A stretch of DNA of 25,088 nucleotides from SIG701 sp045577175 (GCA_045577175.1 JAZNHT010000068.1:1-25088); one strand, 5' to 3'. Positions 6,791 through 12,774 are shown, counted from the stretch's first letter. The notes: generated from the sequence alone by a model not told the origin. Translations and numbers: made by a program.

Positions 6791-7307
6791 ATTCTTCTGT
6801 GTACAACTCATCATAAAACCAGCGGAGCGGATTCTCATGAATATACCGTAAATGCGTTTCATAATCGTCACGGCTTCGGATAATATGGTCATAAAAAGAA
6901 GTTTGAAAAACCGCATCCGTAAAACCGTTCTTTCTGCACTCTTTCGTTGTCAGAGATTTATACGTGCAAAGGACATCCATCACCGTAGGGCGGGGGCTTG
7001 CTCCCGCCGTATCATTCTGCAAAACCAAAATCGCATGAATATGATTCGGCATAATCACATACGCATCAACCGTAAGACACAAGTACCGACTTGAAAGCAA
7101 TATGAGCTGCTGTTCTGCAATCCTTCCGACAGCGGTATATTCGATCCCATTCATTTCGGCGGGAGCAAGCCCCCGCCCTACAACGCGAGACAACACACAT
7201 TTTCTGTTTTTCGTGCATATCGTTACGAAATAGGCCCCACTTGTGCTGTAATCAAAACGATCGAGCCGCGGATGCTTCCTGTGCGGCAAACTCTTTTCTT
7301 TTTCCAT
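6789..7307 (-). CDS. REP-associated tyrosine transposase (RAYT, IS200-like Y1 family)
   Basis: A 172-residue single-strand DNA transposase of the Y1/HUH superfamily. The N-terminal GAYFVTICTKNR strand is typical, the HUH pair is in MPNHIHAIL (H89, H91), and the nucleophile is probably Y139 in SFYDHIIR; YIHENPLRW closes the core. RAYTs cut and move REP palindromes. Two inverted REP copies of this window lie inside the gene and are translated in frame as GRGLAPA (about 44-50) and TAGASPRPT (about 100-108), on either side of the HUH strand. The frame is intact. I chose the ATG at 7307, since homologues begin shortly before the YDYS-like segment; a GTG at 7328 overlapping the yitT stop as GTGA is an alternative and would mean translational coupling. 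The gene follows yitT on the same strand. Confidence 0.88.
   Translation of the reverse strand: MEKEKSLPHRKHPRLDRFDYSTSGAYFVTICTKNRKCVLSRVVGRGLAPAEMNGIEYTAVGRIAEQQLILLSSRYLCLTVDAYVIMPNHIHAILVLQNDTAGASPRPTVMDVLCTYKSLTTKECRKNGFTDAVFQTSFYDHIIRSRDDYETHLRYIHENPLRWFYDELYTEE
6985..7009 (+). repeat. REP-like palindrome inside RAYT, copy A
   Basis: 25-bp unit that begins GTAGGGCGGGGGC and ends TTGCTCCCGCCG, forming a GGCGGG/CCCGCC hairpin. It lies within the RAYT gene and is translated on the minus strand as part of TAGASPRPT. It is identical to the copies at 7157, 9284 and 12074. Confidence 0.9.
7157..7181 (-). repeat. REP-like palindrome inside RAYT, copy B (inverted)
   Basis: Identical 25-bp unit in the opposite orientation to copy A, 147 bases away. 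Translated as GRGLAPA in the RAYT frame. With copy A it makes an inverted pair that brackets the HUH-coding segment. Confidence 0.9.
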
Positions 7308-7324
7308 CCCCCGACTGCTTCTCC

Positions 7325-8173
7325 TCACACGCTTCGGAATCCCCGACCGAGGATCTCACTGCTTGTTGTGATAATCACGAACGCGCCGGGATCGATCTCC
7401 CGAATCTTTGCGCGCAGACGGATCGCCTCGATGCGCTTGCACACCGTGTGGATCATCGTTTTTTCCTCTTTCGTGTACTCGCCGACGACGGTGCTGACCG
7501 TGACGCCGTGGTGCAGAGACTCCATGATAAACGAGGAAATCTCCTCCCGTTTCGACGTAATCACAACAAAATACTTGCACGCATTGATCGACTCAATCAC
7601 GCTGTCCACCAGAAACGCCTTCGCAAACAGACCGAGAAGCGAAAACAGTCCCGTCTCCATACCGAACACGAAAAACGCGCTCGCCGCGACAAGGAAATCG
7701 ACCGCAAGCAGGGAATTGCCGACGTCGAGGCTGGTGAATTTCTTGAGAATCAGCGCGACAATATCCGTGCCGCCCGACGAGGCACCGCTGTGAAAAATCA
7801 TCGCCGCGCCGATGGACGTGAGCAGCATGGCGTAGACGAGCTCCAAAAACGGCTGATCGGACAGCGGCGCGGTGAGGGGACACACCCTCTCCAAAGCGAA
7901 CGTCATCGCGGAAAAGAGCATACTGCAATAGACCGTTTTGATCCCCGTCCCCTTGCCGAGAAAGACAAATCCGAGCACAAGCAGTGCGATATTGAGAATC
8001 CAGATCCACACGCCCGCCGAAATCAGCGTAAGGCTTGCCAGAATCGTACCGATACCTGTCACGCCGCCTGTGGAAAATCCGTTCGGGATCTTGAAAAAAT
8101 ACACGCCGACGGCAAGAAGCAGGCATCCCGCGTGCATCATGAGGATTGGCACCGTTTTCTTTGATTTCGTCAT
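7325..8173 (-). CDS. YitT-family membrane protein (DUF161 plus DUF2179)
   Basis: A 282-residue integral membrane protein of the YitT family. About five or six hydrophobic helices fill residues 8-200, with the family motif FHSGASSGGTDIVAL in the middle, and a soluble DUF2179 domain occupies the C-terminal 85 residues (VITSKREEIS to GAFVIITTSSEILGRGF). The function is unresolved; transport of a small solute is often assumed. The ATG at 8173 has CGGAGAG six bases upstream and lies just downstream of a good promoter; the longer frame to 8320 runs through that promoter and is not used. The C-terminus ends normally, so the RAYT gene directly downstream has not truncated it. Confidence 0.9.
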   Translation of the reverse strand: MTKSKKTVPILMMHAGCLLLAVGVYFFKIPNGFSTGGVTGIGTILASLTLISAGVWIWILNIALLVLGFVFLGKGTGIKTVYCSMLFSAMTFALERVCPLTAPLSDQPFLELVYAMLLTSIGAAMIFHSGASSGGTDIVALILKKFTSLDVGNSLLAVDFLVAASAFFVFGMETGLFSLLGLFAKAFLVDSVIESINACKYFVVITSKREEISSFIMESLHHGVTVSTVVGEYTKEEKTMIHTVCKRIEAIRLRAKIREIDPGAFVIITTSSEILGRGFRSV

Positions 8174-8203
8174 ATGGCTCTCCGATTCGTTTGGATTCGT
8201 CTT

Positions 8204-8232
8204 ATTATAGCACGGCGGCACGGCTGTGTAAA
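8204..8232 (-). promoter_or_regulatory. Promoter of the yitT-family gene
   Basis: On the minus strand TTTACA (8227-8232), 17-base spacer, TATAAT (8204-8209) with extended -10 TGC. Confidence 0.8.
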
Positions 8233-8270
8233 TGGGAATTTTGTGCATCTGTGGAAGAAACAACGAAAAA

Positions 8271-8296
8271 CACGGCACCGCCTGTGCGATGCCGTG
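8271..8296 (-). terminator. Terminator of the AAC(3)-family gene
   Basis: Stem CACGGC (8271-8276) / GCCGTG (8291-8296) directly after the stop; on the minus strand it is followed by TTTTTCG. A-rich and T-rich flanks on both sides suggest bidirectional action. Confidence 0.75.
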
Positions 8297-8301
8297 CTTT
8301 T

Positions 8302-9108
8302 TTATTTTTTGCAGTACCACGCCTGCGGAATCGGATCCTCAACCGCCAGCGGATCTTTGCCGCCGCTTCGCTCCCAGATAAGCGCGACCGTATCCTTCAT
8401 CTTTGAAGCGTCGCAAAGCTGTGTCGGCGCGTCACCCACCCAGCCGTCCGTGATGCAGCCGTGATAGCGGAACGCCGTCTCATATTTCGGGAATCGCCAG
8501 CAAATGTCGGGCGAATAATCGGTGTAGTAGAGTGTGATCTCGCGGTCGATAACCGTGCCGTCCTTTTTGCGGATCGTGGTCGGACGGGGTGTCGTCGCCA
8601 TACGGTTCGGGAGCTTCAGCATCTCCGCGACGCAGTGGAGCACCGTATTGCGGTTATGCGCCACGCCAACGAGCAGGATGTATCCGCCGCGCTCGATGAT
8701 TTTGCCGTACGCGCTTTCCGGTGCCGTGGAGGTTTTCACAAACTCGTCATCCTTGACAAATTCCTCCGCCGCCGCACGGTCGCCGAACACGGTGATGGAG
8801 TGCGTCGGATTGATGGCGCGCACGCCGCGCGGATCCTTTGCCGCGATCTCGGAAAAGGTGCCGAGGCAGCTTTCGGGATTCAGAAAATCGAGCGTGATTT
8901 TGTCCTCGCCGATCTCGCTCCACGTGTGGGTGGGCACGCAGAAAAGTCCGCCGTCCTTGGTGAAATATTCGATCATGGCGTCAAGCAGCCCCTGCGCACC
9001 GCCCTCGACCTCGCCGACGAGACGGAGGGATGTGTGCATCATAACAATGCCGCCGCGGGGAGCGTGCATGGCATCAAGCTGTGCGAAAATGTCTTGTTTT
9101 GTGTACAT
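8302..9108 (-). CDS. AAC(3)-fold N-acetyltransferase (YokD-like)
   Basis: A 268-residue protein of the antibiotic N-acetyltransferase family, which transfers acetyl from acetyl-CoA to an amine. Family motifs visible are the MHTSLRLVGEV strand (24-34), CVPTHTWSE (57-65), and INPTHSITVFG (99-109) with the conserved active-site histidine H103. Length matches the family. Chromosomal members without flanking mobile resistance genes often act on other amines, so aminoglycoside resistance should not be assumed. The ATG at 9108 has AAAGG seven bases upstream and its own promoter; the open frame to 9279 crosses that promoter. It has its own terminator and appears monocistronic. Confidence 0.87.
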   Translation of the reverse strand: MYTKQDIFAQLDAMHAPRGGIVMMHTSLRLVGEVEGGAQGLLDAMIEYFTKDGGLFCVPTHTWSEIGEDKITLDFLNPESCLGTFSEIAAKDPRGVRAINPTHSITVFGDRAAAEEFVKDDEFVKTSTAPESAYGKIIERGGYILLVGVAHNRNTVLHCVAEMLKLPNRMATTPRPTTIRKKDGTVIDREITLYYTDYSPDICWRFPKYETAFRYHGCITDGWVGDAPTQLCDASKMKDTVALIWERSGGKDPLAVEDPIPQAWYCKK

Positions 9109-9139
9109 GATTTTGCCTTTCGTTCGTGGAATATGAATT

Positions 9140-9168
9140 ATTATAGCACAGCCGCGCGGAATTTGCAA
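9140..9168 (-). promoter_or_regulatory. Promoter of the AAC(3)-family gene
   Basis: On the minus strand TTGCAA (9163-9168), 17-base spacer, TATAAT (9140-9145) with extended -10 TGC, the same -10 extension as at trpB and yitT. Confidence 0.75.
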
Positions 9169-9210
9169 TGTGAGCGAGAAAAGTATATACAAAAAAGCCT
9201 GTATTTTCCC

Positions 9211-9237
9211 GTAGGGGAGCATTCCATATGCTCCCGT
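9211..9237. repeat. GTAGGG-headed palindrome, different family from the REP
   Basis: A hairpin GGGAGCAT (9214-9221) / ATGCTCCC (9228-9235, with one extra base in the loop side) preceded by GTAG. It shares the GTAGGG head and the short hairpin plan of the REP but not its stem. Confidence 0.5.
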
Positions 9238-9283
9238 AAAAAAGCAGTACAGATTCGCCGCCGTAAAAAGCCCTGACAAAAAA

Positions 9284-9308
9284 CGGCGGGAGCAAGCCCC
9301 CGCCCTAC
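9284..9308 (-). repeat. REP-like palindrome acting as the XRE1 terminator
   Basis: Exact copy of the 25-bp REP. On the minus strand it starts one base after the XRE1 stop codon, and its hairpin is followed by TTTTTTG, giving a complete intrinsic terminator. Confidence 0.85.
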
Positions 9309-9309
9309 T

Positions 9310-9531
9310 TTATTCCCGTTCAAACTCTTTTCCGTTCACCAAAAAATCAATGGATACGTTAAAATATTCCGACAGCCGCCGAAGCATCTGCACGTCGGGC
9401 GAACGCTTGCCGTTCTCGTAATACGAAAGCGCCTCACGGCTGATATTCAAATCCATCGCCACTTTGAGCTGACTGTATTTTCTCTGTGCTCGTATCAATT
9501 TCAAGCCAAGAAGTCCCTTTTCGCCCTCCAT
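9310..9531 (-). CDS. XRE-family regulator, module 1
   Basis: A 73-residue single-domain Cro/CI-type DNA-binding protein. The helix-turn-helix spans about residues 7-62 (LIRAQRKYSQLKVAMDLNIS, then REALSYYENGKRSPD as recognition part), ending in the YFNVSIDFLVNG tail seen in related small regulators. No sensor or dimerisation domain follows. GGAGG lies eight bases before the ATG. It is divergent from a putative lipoprotein, and the shared 106-base region holds two palindromic sites that I infer to be its operators. Its 3' end abuts a REP hairpin. Repression of its neighbour is inference from geometry. Confidence 0.9.
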   Translation of the reverse strand: MEGEKGLLGLKLIRAQRKYSQLKVAMDLNISREALSYYENGKRSPDVQMLRRLSEYFNVSIDFLVNGKEFERE

Positions 9532-9562
9532 AGCAAAAACCTCCGTTTTTTCAAAATACCTC

Positions 9563-9591
9563 TTGACTATATTGTAACAATCTGTTACAAT
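9563..9591 (+). promoter_or_regulatory. Promoter of the module 1 lipoprotein
   Basis: TTGACT (9563-9568), 17-base spacer, and a -10 region TACAAT (9586-9591). The spacer and -10 are buried in the operator palindrome at 9568-9594. Confidence 0.7.
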
Positions 9592-9594
9592 ATA
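9568..9594. promoter_or_regulatory. Module 1 operator O1
   Basis: A 27-bp perfect palindrome with half-sites TATATTGTAACA / TGTTACAATATA around the centre ATC. It covers the promoter spacer and -10 box, so a bound regulator would exclude RNA polymerase. Confidence 0.8.
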
Positions 9595-9597
9595 AAT

Positions 9598-9612
9598 GTA
9601 ACAATTTGTTAC
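9598..9612. promoter_or_regulatory. Module 1 operator O2
   Basis: GTAACA-N3-TGTTAC, the 15-bp core of O1 repeated 24 bases downstream (centre to centre), a little over two helical turns. Confidence 0.75.
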
Positions 9613-9637
9613 TACATCTTTTTAACTTGGAGGCATT

Positions 9638-10147
9638 ATGAAAAAAATTTTAGGACTCTTACTTGCGCTGTGCGCGCTGTTCGGTTGTGTATCCTGTGGA
9701 GCATCCGTAAACACCCCCACTGCCGCCGAAATGCGTGCAACCCTGAAAAACGGTGGGCTTGAGGTAACAGAATACACAACGACGGAAGATATACAGCGAT
9801 TTCTTTCCGCTGACGATGTCACCACTCTCGGCGTGACTACCGTATTGCGTGCAAATGATGCGACCGACGGGTGGTATGACCGTGCTGTAGTCATCTTTTG
9901 TGACAGCAAAGAAGCTGCCGATTATGTTGAAGCTGATCTGCAAGAGATCCTCGAAAGGAGATTGGCTGCACTTGAACAAGCTAAGATAGAATATGAGCAG
10001 GCGCTGAAAGAATTAGAAGAAGGAGAGGCTCTGCCAGTGCCCGCATCTAAGGATATATTAGGCTTGGACATAGATTCTTCTTACATCGTAAAACGAATCG
10101 GTAATGCGGTGGTTATCGGTCAAAAAGATTACGTGAATCTGTTGTAA
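9638..10147 (+). CDS. Putative lipoprotein of XRE module 1, unknown function
   Basis: I do not recognise this 169-residue protein. The N-terminus is a lipoprotein-type signal: KK, a hydrophobic stretch LGLLLALCALF, and a lipobox-like LFGC with C17 as the likely lipidated residue. The mature part contains a small alpha/beta region (TAAEMRATLKNGGLEVTEY, then RAVVIFCDSKEAADYVEAD), a charged helical segment likely to be a coiled coil (about 110-140, rich in Glu, Lys and Leu), and a C-terminal strand pair ending VVIGQKDYVNLL. It would sit on the outer face of the membrane. Transcription starts at a promoter embedded in XRE1 operators. TTGGAGG lies five bases upstream of the ATG. Confidence 0.75.
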   Translation: MKKILGLLLALCALFGCVSCGASVNTPTAAEMRATLKNGGLEVTEYTTTEDIQRFLSADDVTTLGVTTVLRANDATDGWYDRAVVIFCDSKEAADYVEADLQEILERRLAALEQAKIEYEQALKELEEGEALPVPASKDILGLDIDSSYIVKRIGNAVVIGQKDYVNLL

Positions 10148-10194
10148 ATCCACTCTCAAATCTGTTTTGAATAGATCTACGCCTCACGTAAAAA

Positions 10195-10215
10195 GGGCGG
10201 ATATATAATCTGCCC
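10195..10215 (-). terminator. Terminator of the XRE2 gene
   Basis: Hairpin GGGC-GAT / ATC-GCCC (each arm with one unpaired base), followed on the minus strand by TTTTTACG. It starts four bases after the XRE2 stop and shares the AGTAGGGC lead-in with the REP terminator of XRE1. Confidence 0.7.
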
Positions 10216-10219
10216 TACT

Positions 10220-10429
10220 TTATTTTTCACTAAGTCCCAGCAAATAATCGGCAGAGACGTGAAAGAATCGGCACAGCGCCACGATGTCGTCCAGACTCGG
10301 CTCGTATTTTCCGCATTCGATGTAGGAAATCTTCCGCTGTGTCATGTTCACCGCTTTGGCAAGCGCCGTCTGATTCAGATCCCGATCCTCGCGCAGTCCG
10401 CGCACTCTGTCTCCGAATGTAAGTGTCAT
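10220..10429 (-). CDS. XRE-family regulator, module 2
   Basis: A 69-residue single-domain Cro/CI-type regulator. The helix-turn-helix fills residues 6-60: LREDRDLNQTALAKAVNMTQ as helices 1-2 and RKISYIECGKYEPSLDDI as recognition part, with the end FFHVSADYLLGLSEK. It closely resembles the module 3 regulator (GLREDRDLNQ versus DLREDRDLTQ, VSADYLLG versus VSADYFIG), so the two are probably paralogues. GAGGAGG lies about nine bases before the ATG at 10429. It is divergent from a membrane protein, with a palindrome over the shared promoter region. Confidence 0.92.
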   Translation of the reverse strand: MTLTFGDRVRGLREDRDLNQTALAKAVNMTQRKISYIECGKYEPSLDDIVALCRFFHVSADYLLGLSEK

Positions 10430-10470
10430 GTCTCCACCTCCTCTTATAAATATTTTATCTTAGATTGAAA

Positions 10471-10492
10471 CTGTCTATTGACAATTAGACAG
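10471..10492. promoter_or_regulatory. Module 2 operator
   Basis: Inverted repeat CTGTCTA (10471-10477) / TAGACAG (10486-10492) with eight bases between. The -35 box TTGACA lies exactly in the space between the half-sites, and a further half-site GTCTA occurs at 10498-10502, overlapping the -10. Confidence 0.75.
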
Positions 10493-10506
10493 AAAACGTC
10501 TATAAT
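10478..10506 (+). promoter_or_regulatory. Perfect consensus promoter of module 2
   Basis: TTGACA (10478-10483), 17-base spacer, TATAAT (10501-10506): six of six at both boxes. A promoter this strong beside a repressor site suggests a gene kept off and released strongly. Confidence 0.9.
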
Positions 10507-10562
10507 ATAGGTGAAAATAATTGTTTCGACATGGAAACAGCAGAAAAAGGAGTTATTTTATC

Positions 10563-11324
10563 ATGAGATCAAAGTTTTTGGGAGTCCTTTTTATTTTGGG
10601 CGGCGTTCTTGCAAGTTTCGCCAAATTACCAATATCCTCTGCAATTATCGCTCCGATCGGAGGATTTATCTTCGGCATTGCATGTATGTTTTTCACCTCC
10701 GTGTATTCAGGCACAGTTTGGGGCATCAAAATTAAAAGTCCCGCTTATGCAGTATTCTACATTCTTTTTGGCATACTCGGCGTGATAATCGGCGGATTTT
10801 CCGTGATTCACTGTGGACTTAGTGCTTTCGTTGGGTTGCTTTCCGGCGAATTGATTGAAAGCGTAATCAGTATTGTATCGTTTGTTGCAACACTTATCAT
10901 CGGTTCAAAACTTGCGCTAAAATTTCTTGAATCAGCCACGGCAAAAGCGACCCATGCCATGGTACTATCCAACATTGATATGTTCCAAGAAATTGATGCC
11001 AACATGAATGATGCCACATGTTTTGTAGTCGGTTTTGAGGGCGTAGCACTGTTCAGCAGTACGAACTACTGCTATGCCGTATACCGCTACGAAAACTACC
11101 GTTTGGGTGAACTGACCGACCCCAGTGAAGTGGCGATGGTCGGCTCATATTTTGTCCAGAAATACCATGACAAATTCAAGTTCAAAGTCGATATGGAAGT
11201 TATCCCCGGAGAGCCCGGACAGACGGTTGTTGCAGTTGGTGCAGGCGGTGTGAGTGTCGGCAGAATCAGCGGCACGCCCGACAAACGGATTTTCAGAAGT
11301 TACATATTCACAAAAAGAAAATAA
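10563..11324 (+). CDS. Membrane protein of XRE module 2, unknown function
   Basis: A 253-residue protein I do not recognise. Four or five hydrophobic segments occupy residues 1-135 (for example SKFLGVLFILGGVLASF, IGGFIFGIACMFF, AVFYILFGILGVIIGGF and SVIHCGLSAFVGLL), followed by a soluble domain of about 115 residues with the strands DATCFVVGFEGVALF and QTVVAVGAGGVSVGRI. AAAAGGAG lies about ten bases upstream of the ATG at 10563; the open frame from 10521 has no site. The zinc-ribbon gene starts 21 bases after its stop, so the two form an operon under the consensus promoter and XRE2 palindrome. Confidence 0.75.
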   Translation: MRSKFLGVLFILGGVLASFAKLPISSAIIAPIGGFIFGIACMFFTSVYSGTVWGIKIKSPAYAVFYILFGILGVIIGGFSVIHCGLSAFVGLLSGELIESVISIVSFVATLIIGSKLALKFLESATAKATHAMVLSNIDMFQEIDANMNDATCFVVGFEGVALFSSTNYCYAVYRYENYRLGELTDPSEVAMVGSYFVQKYHDKFKFKVDMEVIPGEPGQTVVAVGAGGVSVGRISGTPDKRIFRSYIFTKRK

Positions 11325-11345
11325 CACGCAAGGAGATACACCACC

Positions 11346-12053
11346 ATGTTTTGCAAAAAATGCGGCACACAGATTTCGGATGATGCGGCGTTCTGTCCGT
11401 CCTGCGGGTACAATCTGAAAGAAACACCGGCACCTACGCAGTCTCACGCCGGCGTGCCCGAAACGCTCGTTGTAGAGGTGCAGAAGGAAGACGAAACCGT
11501 CACCATCAACCGATACACGAAATTCGGCTGGCGGCTCACGAACAATCAGGAAGTCAATATTACCTCCGTACACGGCGGCGGCAGCACAGTAAACGGAAAC
11601 GGCAGTACAATCGTCACCTCCAGCACGAAAACGTACATCAAGCTGACGTTCGAGCGCAATACGGGTATGGCAAATTTCGAAATGCTCGACGGACTGTATC
11701 AGAAATTCAAAGGATACATGGAAGAAAAGTTGGAGATACAGGCGGATATTGCAAAAAAAGGCAACCTATCCGCAAAGTTTATTCTTATTGTAACCGCTGT
11801 CATAGGCATTCCTCTCACATTATATTTTGAGTCCCTGTTTAGGGTTTTGACTTGGGAAGATGATATTAGTTTTTTGTCTGTATTTGAAGGAGCACTGATA
11901 GGTCTCGGTATTGGTTTCATCATAGCGTTAATTGCAACCGGAATCAAAAGTTTTGTTGATGCAAAAAAAGCCCGCAAACACTACGCGCCGCGCCTTGCCG
12001 AATTGGAACGCGAGATGGACGCTCTCGCAAACGAAGCCGCAAAATACATCTGA
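11346..12053 (+). CDS. Zinc-ribbon membrane protein, second gene of module 2
   Basis: A 235-residue protein. The N-terminal 20 residues are a zinc ribbon, CKKC (3-6) and CPSC (17-20), a common adaptor at the start of Bacillota membrane proteins. The middle (about 45-125) is a beta-rich soluble region with a Gly/Ser/Asn-rich turn (HGGGSTVNGNGST). Two hydrophobic helices follow at about 147-163 and 182-206, then a charged C-terminal helix (KARKHYAPRLAELEREMDAL). AAGGAG is about ten bases upstream of the ATG. The overall function is unknown; the topology suggests both ends in the cytoplasm. The gene is co-transcribed with the membrane protein before it. Confidence 0.78.
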   Translation: MFCKKCGTQISDDAAFCPSCGYNLKETPAPTQSHAGVPETLVVEVQKEDETVTINRYTKFGWRLTNNQEVNITSVHGGGSTVNGNGSTIVTSSTKTYIKLTFERNTGMANFEMLDGLYQKFKGYMEEKLEIQADIAKKGNLSAKFILIVTAVIGIPLTLYFESLFRVLTWEDDISFLSVFEGALIGLGIGFIIALIATGIKSFVDAKKARKHYAPRLAELEREMDALANEAAKYI

Positions 12054-12073
12054 TACAAAAAGACCTACACCCC

Positions 12074-12098
12074 GTAGGGCGGGGGCTTGCTCCCGCCG
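12074..12098 (+). repeat. REP-like palindrome 20 bases after the zinc-ribbon gene
   Basis: Exact copy of the 25-bp REP. There is no T-tract after it. The open frame through it (GRGLAPA) continues for about 40 codons to a TAA at 12211-12213. Confidence 0.88.
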
Positions 12099-12258
12099 CC
12101 GTGCCAAACGGACAGATTACCGAAATCGGCTGCGTATCCGATGTACCGCGGGATGTGCAATCCACCCTTACCAAACGCCGCAAAAAAGGACTGACACAAA
12201 AGTGCGTACTCTAAAGGACAGTTTTTGAAATTTTATAGAATACGTTACCTACCGACAG

Positions 12259-12292
12259 GAGGACAGCTGGCATTTTTATGTTTGCTGTCCTC
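12259..12292 (+). terminator. Hairpin inside the decayed element
   Basis: Perfect nine-base stem GAGGACAGC (12259-12267) / GCTGTCCTC (12284-12292), 16-base loop, followed by TTTG. It could end transcripts from module 2. Confidence 0.45.
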
Positions 12293-12317
12293 TTTGACTA
12301 CTTAGCGGAGGGTAGAA

Positions 12318-12447
12318 AAGAGCCTCCCTTGTGTAAAGGGAGGTGGCACGCGGAGCGTGACGGAGGGATTGTAAAGGTCAGATTTATGGTCAAAACAATC
12401 CCTCAGCCGCCTACGGCGTCAGCTCCCTTTGCACAAGGGAGCCTTTT
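12318..12447. mobile_element. MITE-like element, copy 2 (130 bp)
   Basis: Same plan as 2660-2803. The left arm has hairpins CTCCCTT/AAGGGAG and CACGC/GCGTG, then GAGGGATTGT (12363-12372). The right arm has the reverse complement ACAATCCCTC, a hairpin GCCG/CGGC, then CTCCCTTTGCAC/AAGGGAG, ending in a run of T. The arms are about 50 bp. It lies inside the decayed element 12184-12589. Confidence 0.7.
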
Positions 12448-12627
12448 TTATGTTCATCTATAACTTATTAATTTTCCTGACAAGCACTGCATTTGTGTCC
12501 ACAAACGCAAAATACGGCATACCTCTTTCGAGATATACCGTATTTCTAAAAACTGTCCTTAAGAGCAACGCTCTAACGTCAGTCCTTTTCCTATTCATTT
12601 CGCAGATTCTCTGCGCTCATATCTCCC

Positions 12628-12652
12628 GTAGGACGGGGGCTTGCTCCCGCCG
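12628..12652 (+). repeat. REP-like palindrome, one mismatch, left of an inverted pair
   Basis: Differs from the standard REP at one position (GTAGGA instead of GTAGGG). It faces the copy at 12678-12702 across 25 bases, as in the paired REP arrangement called a BIME. Confidence 0.82.
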
Positions 12653-12677
12653 CTCTGAAAATACAGAACAACCAAAA

Positions 12678-12702
12678 CGGCGGGAGCAACCCCCCGCCCT
12701 AC
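12678..12702 (-). repeat. REP-like palindrome, one mismatch, right of an inverted pair
   Basis: Differs from the standard REP at one base near the loop. With 12628-12652 it makes a head-to-head pair. Together with the elements before it, it completes the 720-base region 12054-12774, in which I see no gene. Confidence 0.82.
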
Positions 12703-12725
12703 GAAGCCCCACTACGGCACAAAAA

Positions 12726-12752
12726 ACGCGGCTGTGACTGTCACAACCGCGT
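12726..12752 (-). terminator. Terminator of the sugar oxidoreductase operon
   Basis: Long stem ACGCGG-TGTGA / TCACA-CCGCGT with one mismatch and a three-base loop, followed on the minus strand by TTTTTTG. Confidence 0.85.
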
Positions 12753-12774
12753 CTGTGCTGTTTCGGATCAGCGC

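Larger units (their letters stand above)
12184..12589. mobile_element. Decayed element with about 50-bp imperfect inverted ends
   Basis: The left end begins AAAAGGACTGAC (12184-12195) and contains AAGGACAGTTTTT (12214-12226). The right end, in reverse complement, begins AAAAGGACTGAC (12578-12589) and contains AAGGACAGTTTTT (about 12549-12561). The ends differ in the segment between. Inside are a hairpin at 12259-12292 and a complete MITE copy. No transposase frame is present. It may be the remnant of a transposable element or two inverted copies of the same repeat. Confidence 0.5.

Noticed and set aside
7325..8320. Longer yitT start at 8320
   Set aside because: It would include the consensus promoter and a hairpin; the ATG at 8173 has the ribosome site.
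8302..9108. Aminoglycoside resistance gene
   Set aside because: The fold and motifs fit AAC(3), but there is no mobile or resistance context, and many chromosomal members have other or unknown substrates.
12184..12702. CRISPR array
   Set aside because: The repeats here are palindromic, irregularly spaced and in mixed orientation, with no uniform spacers and no cas genes.
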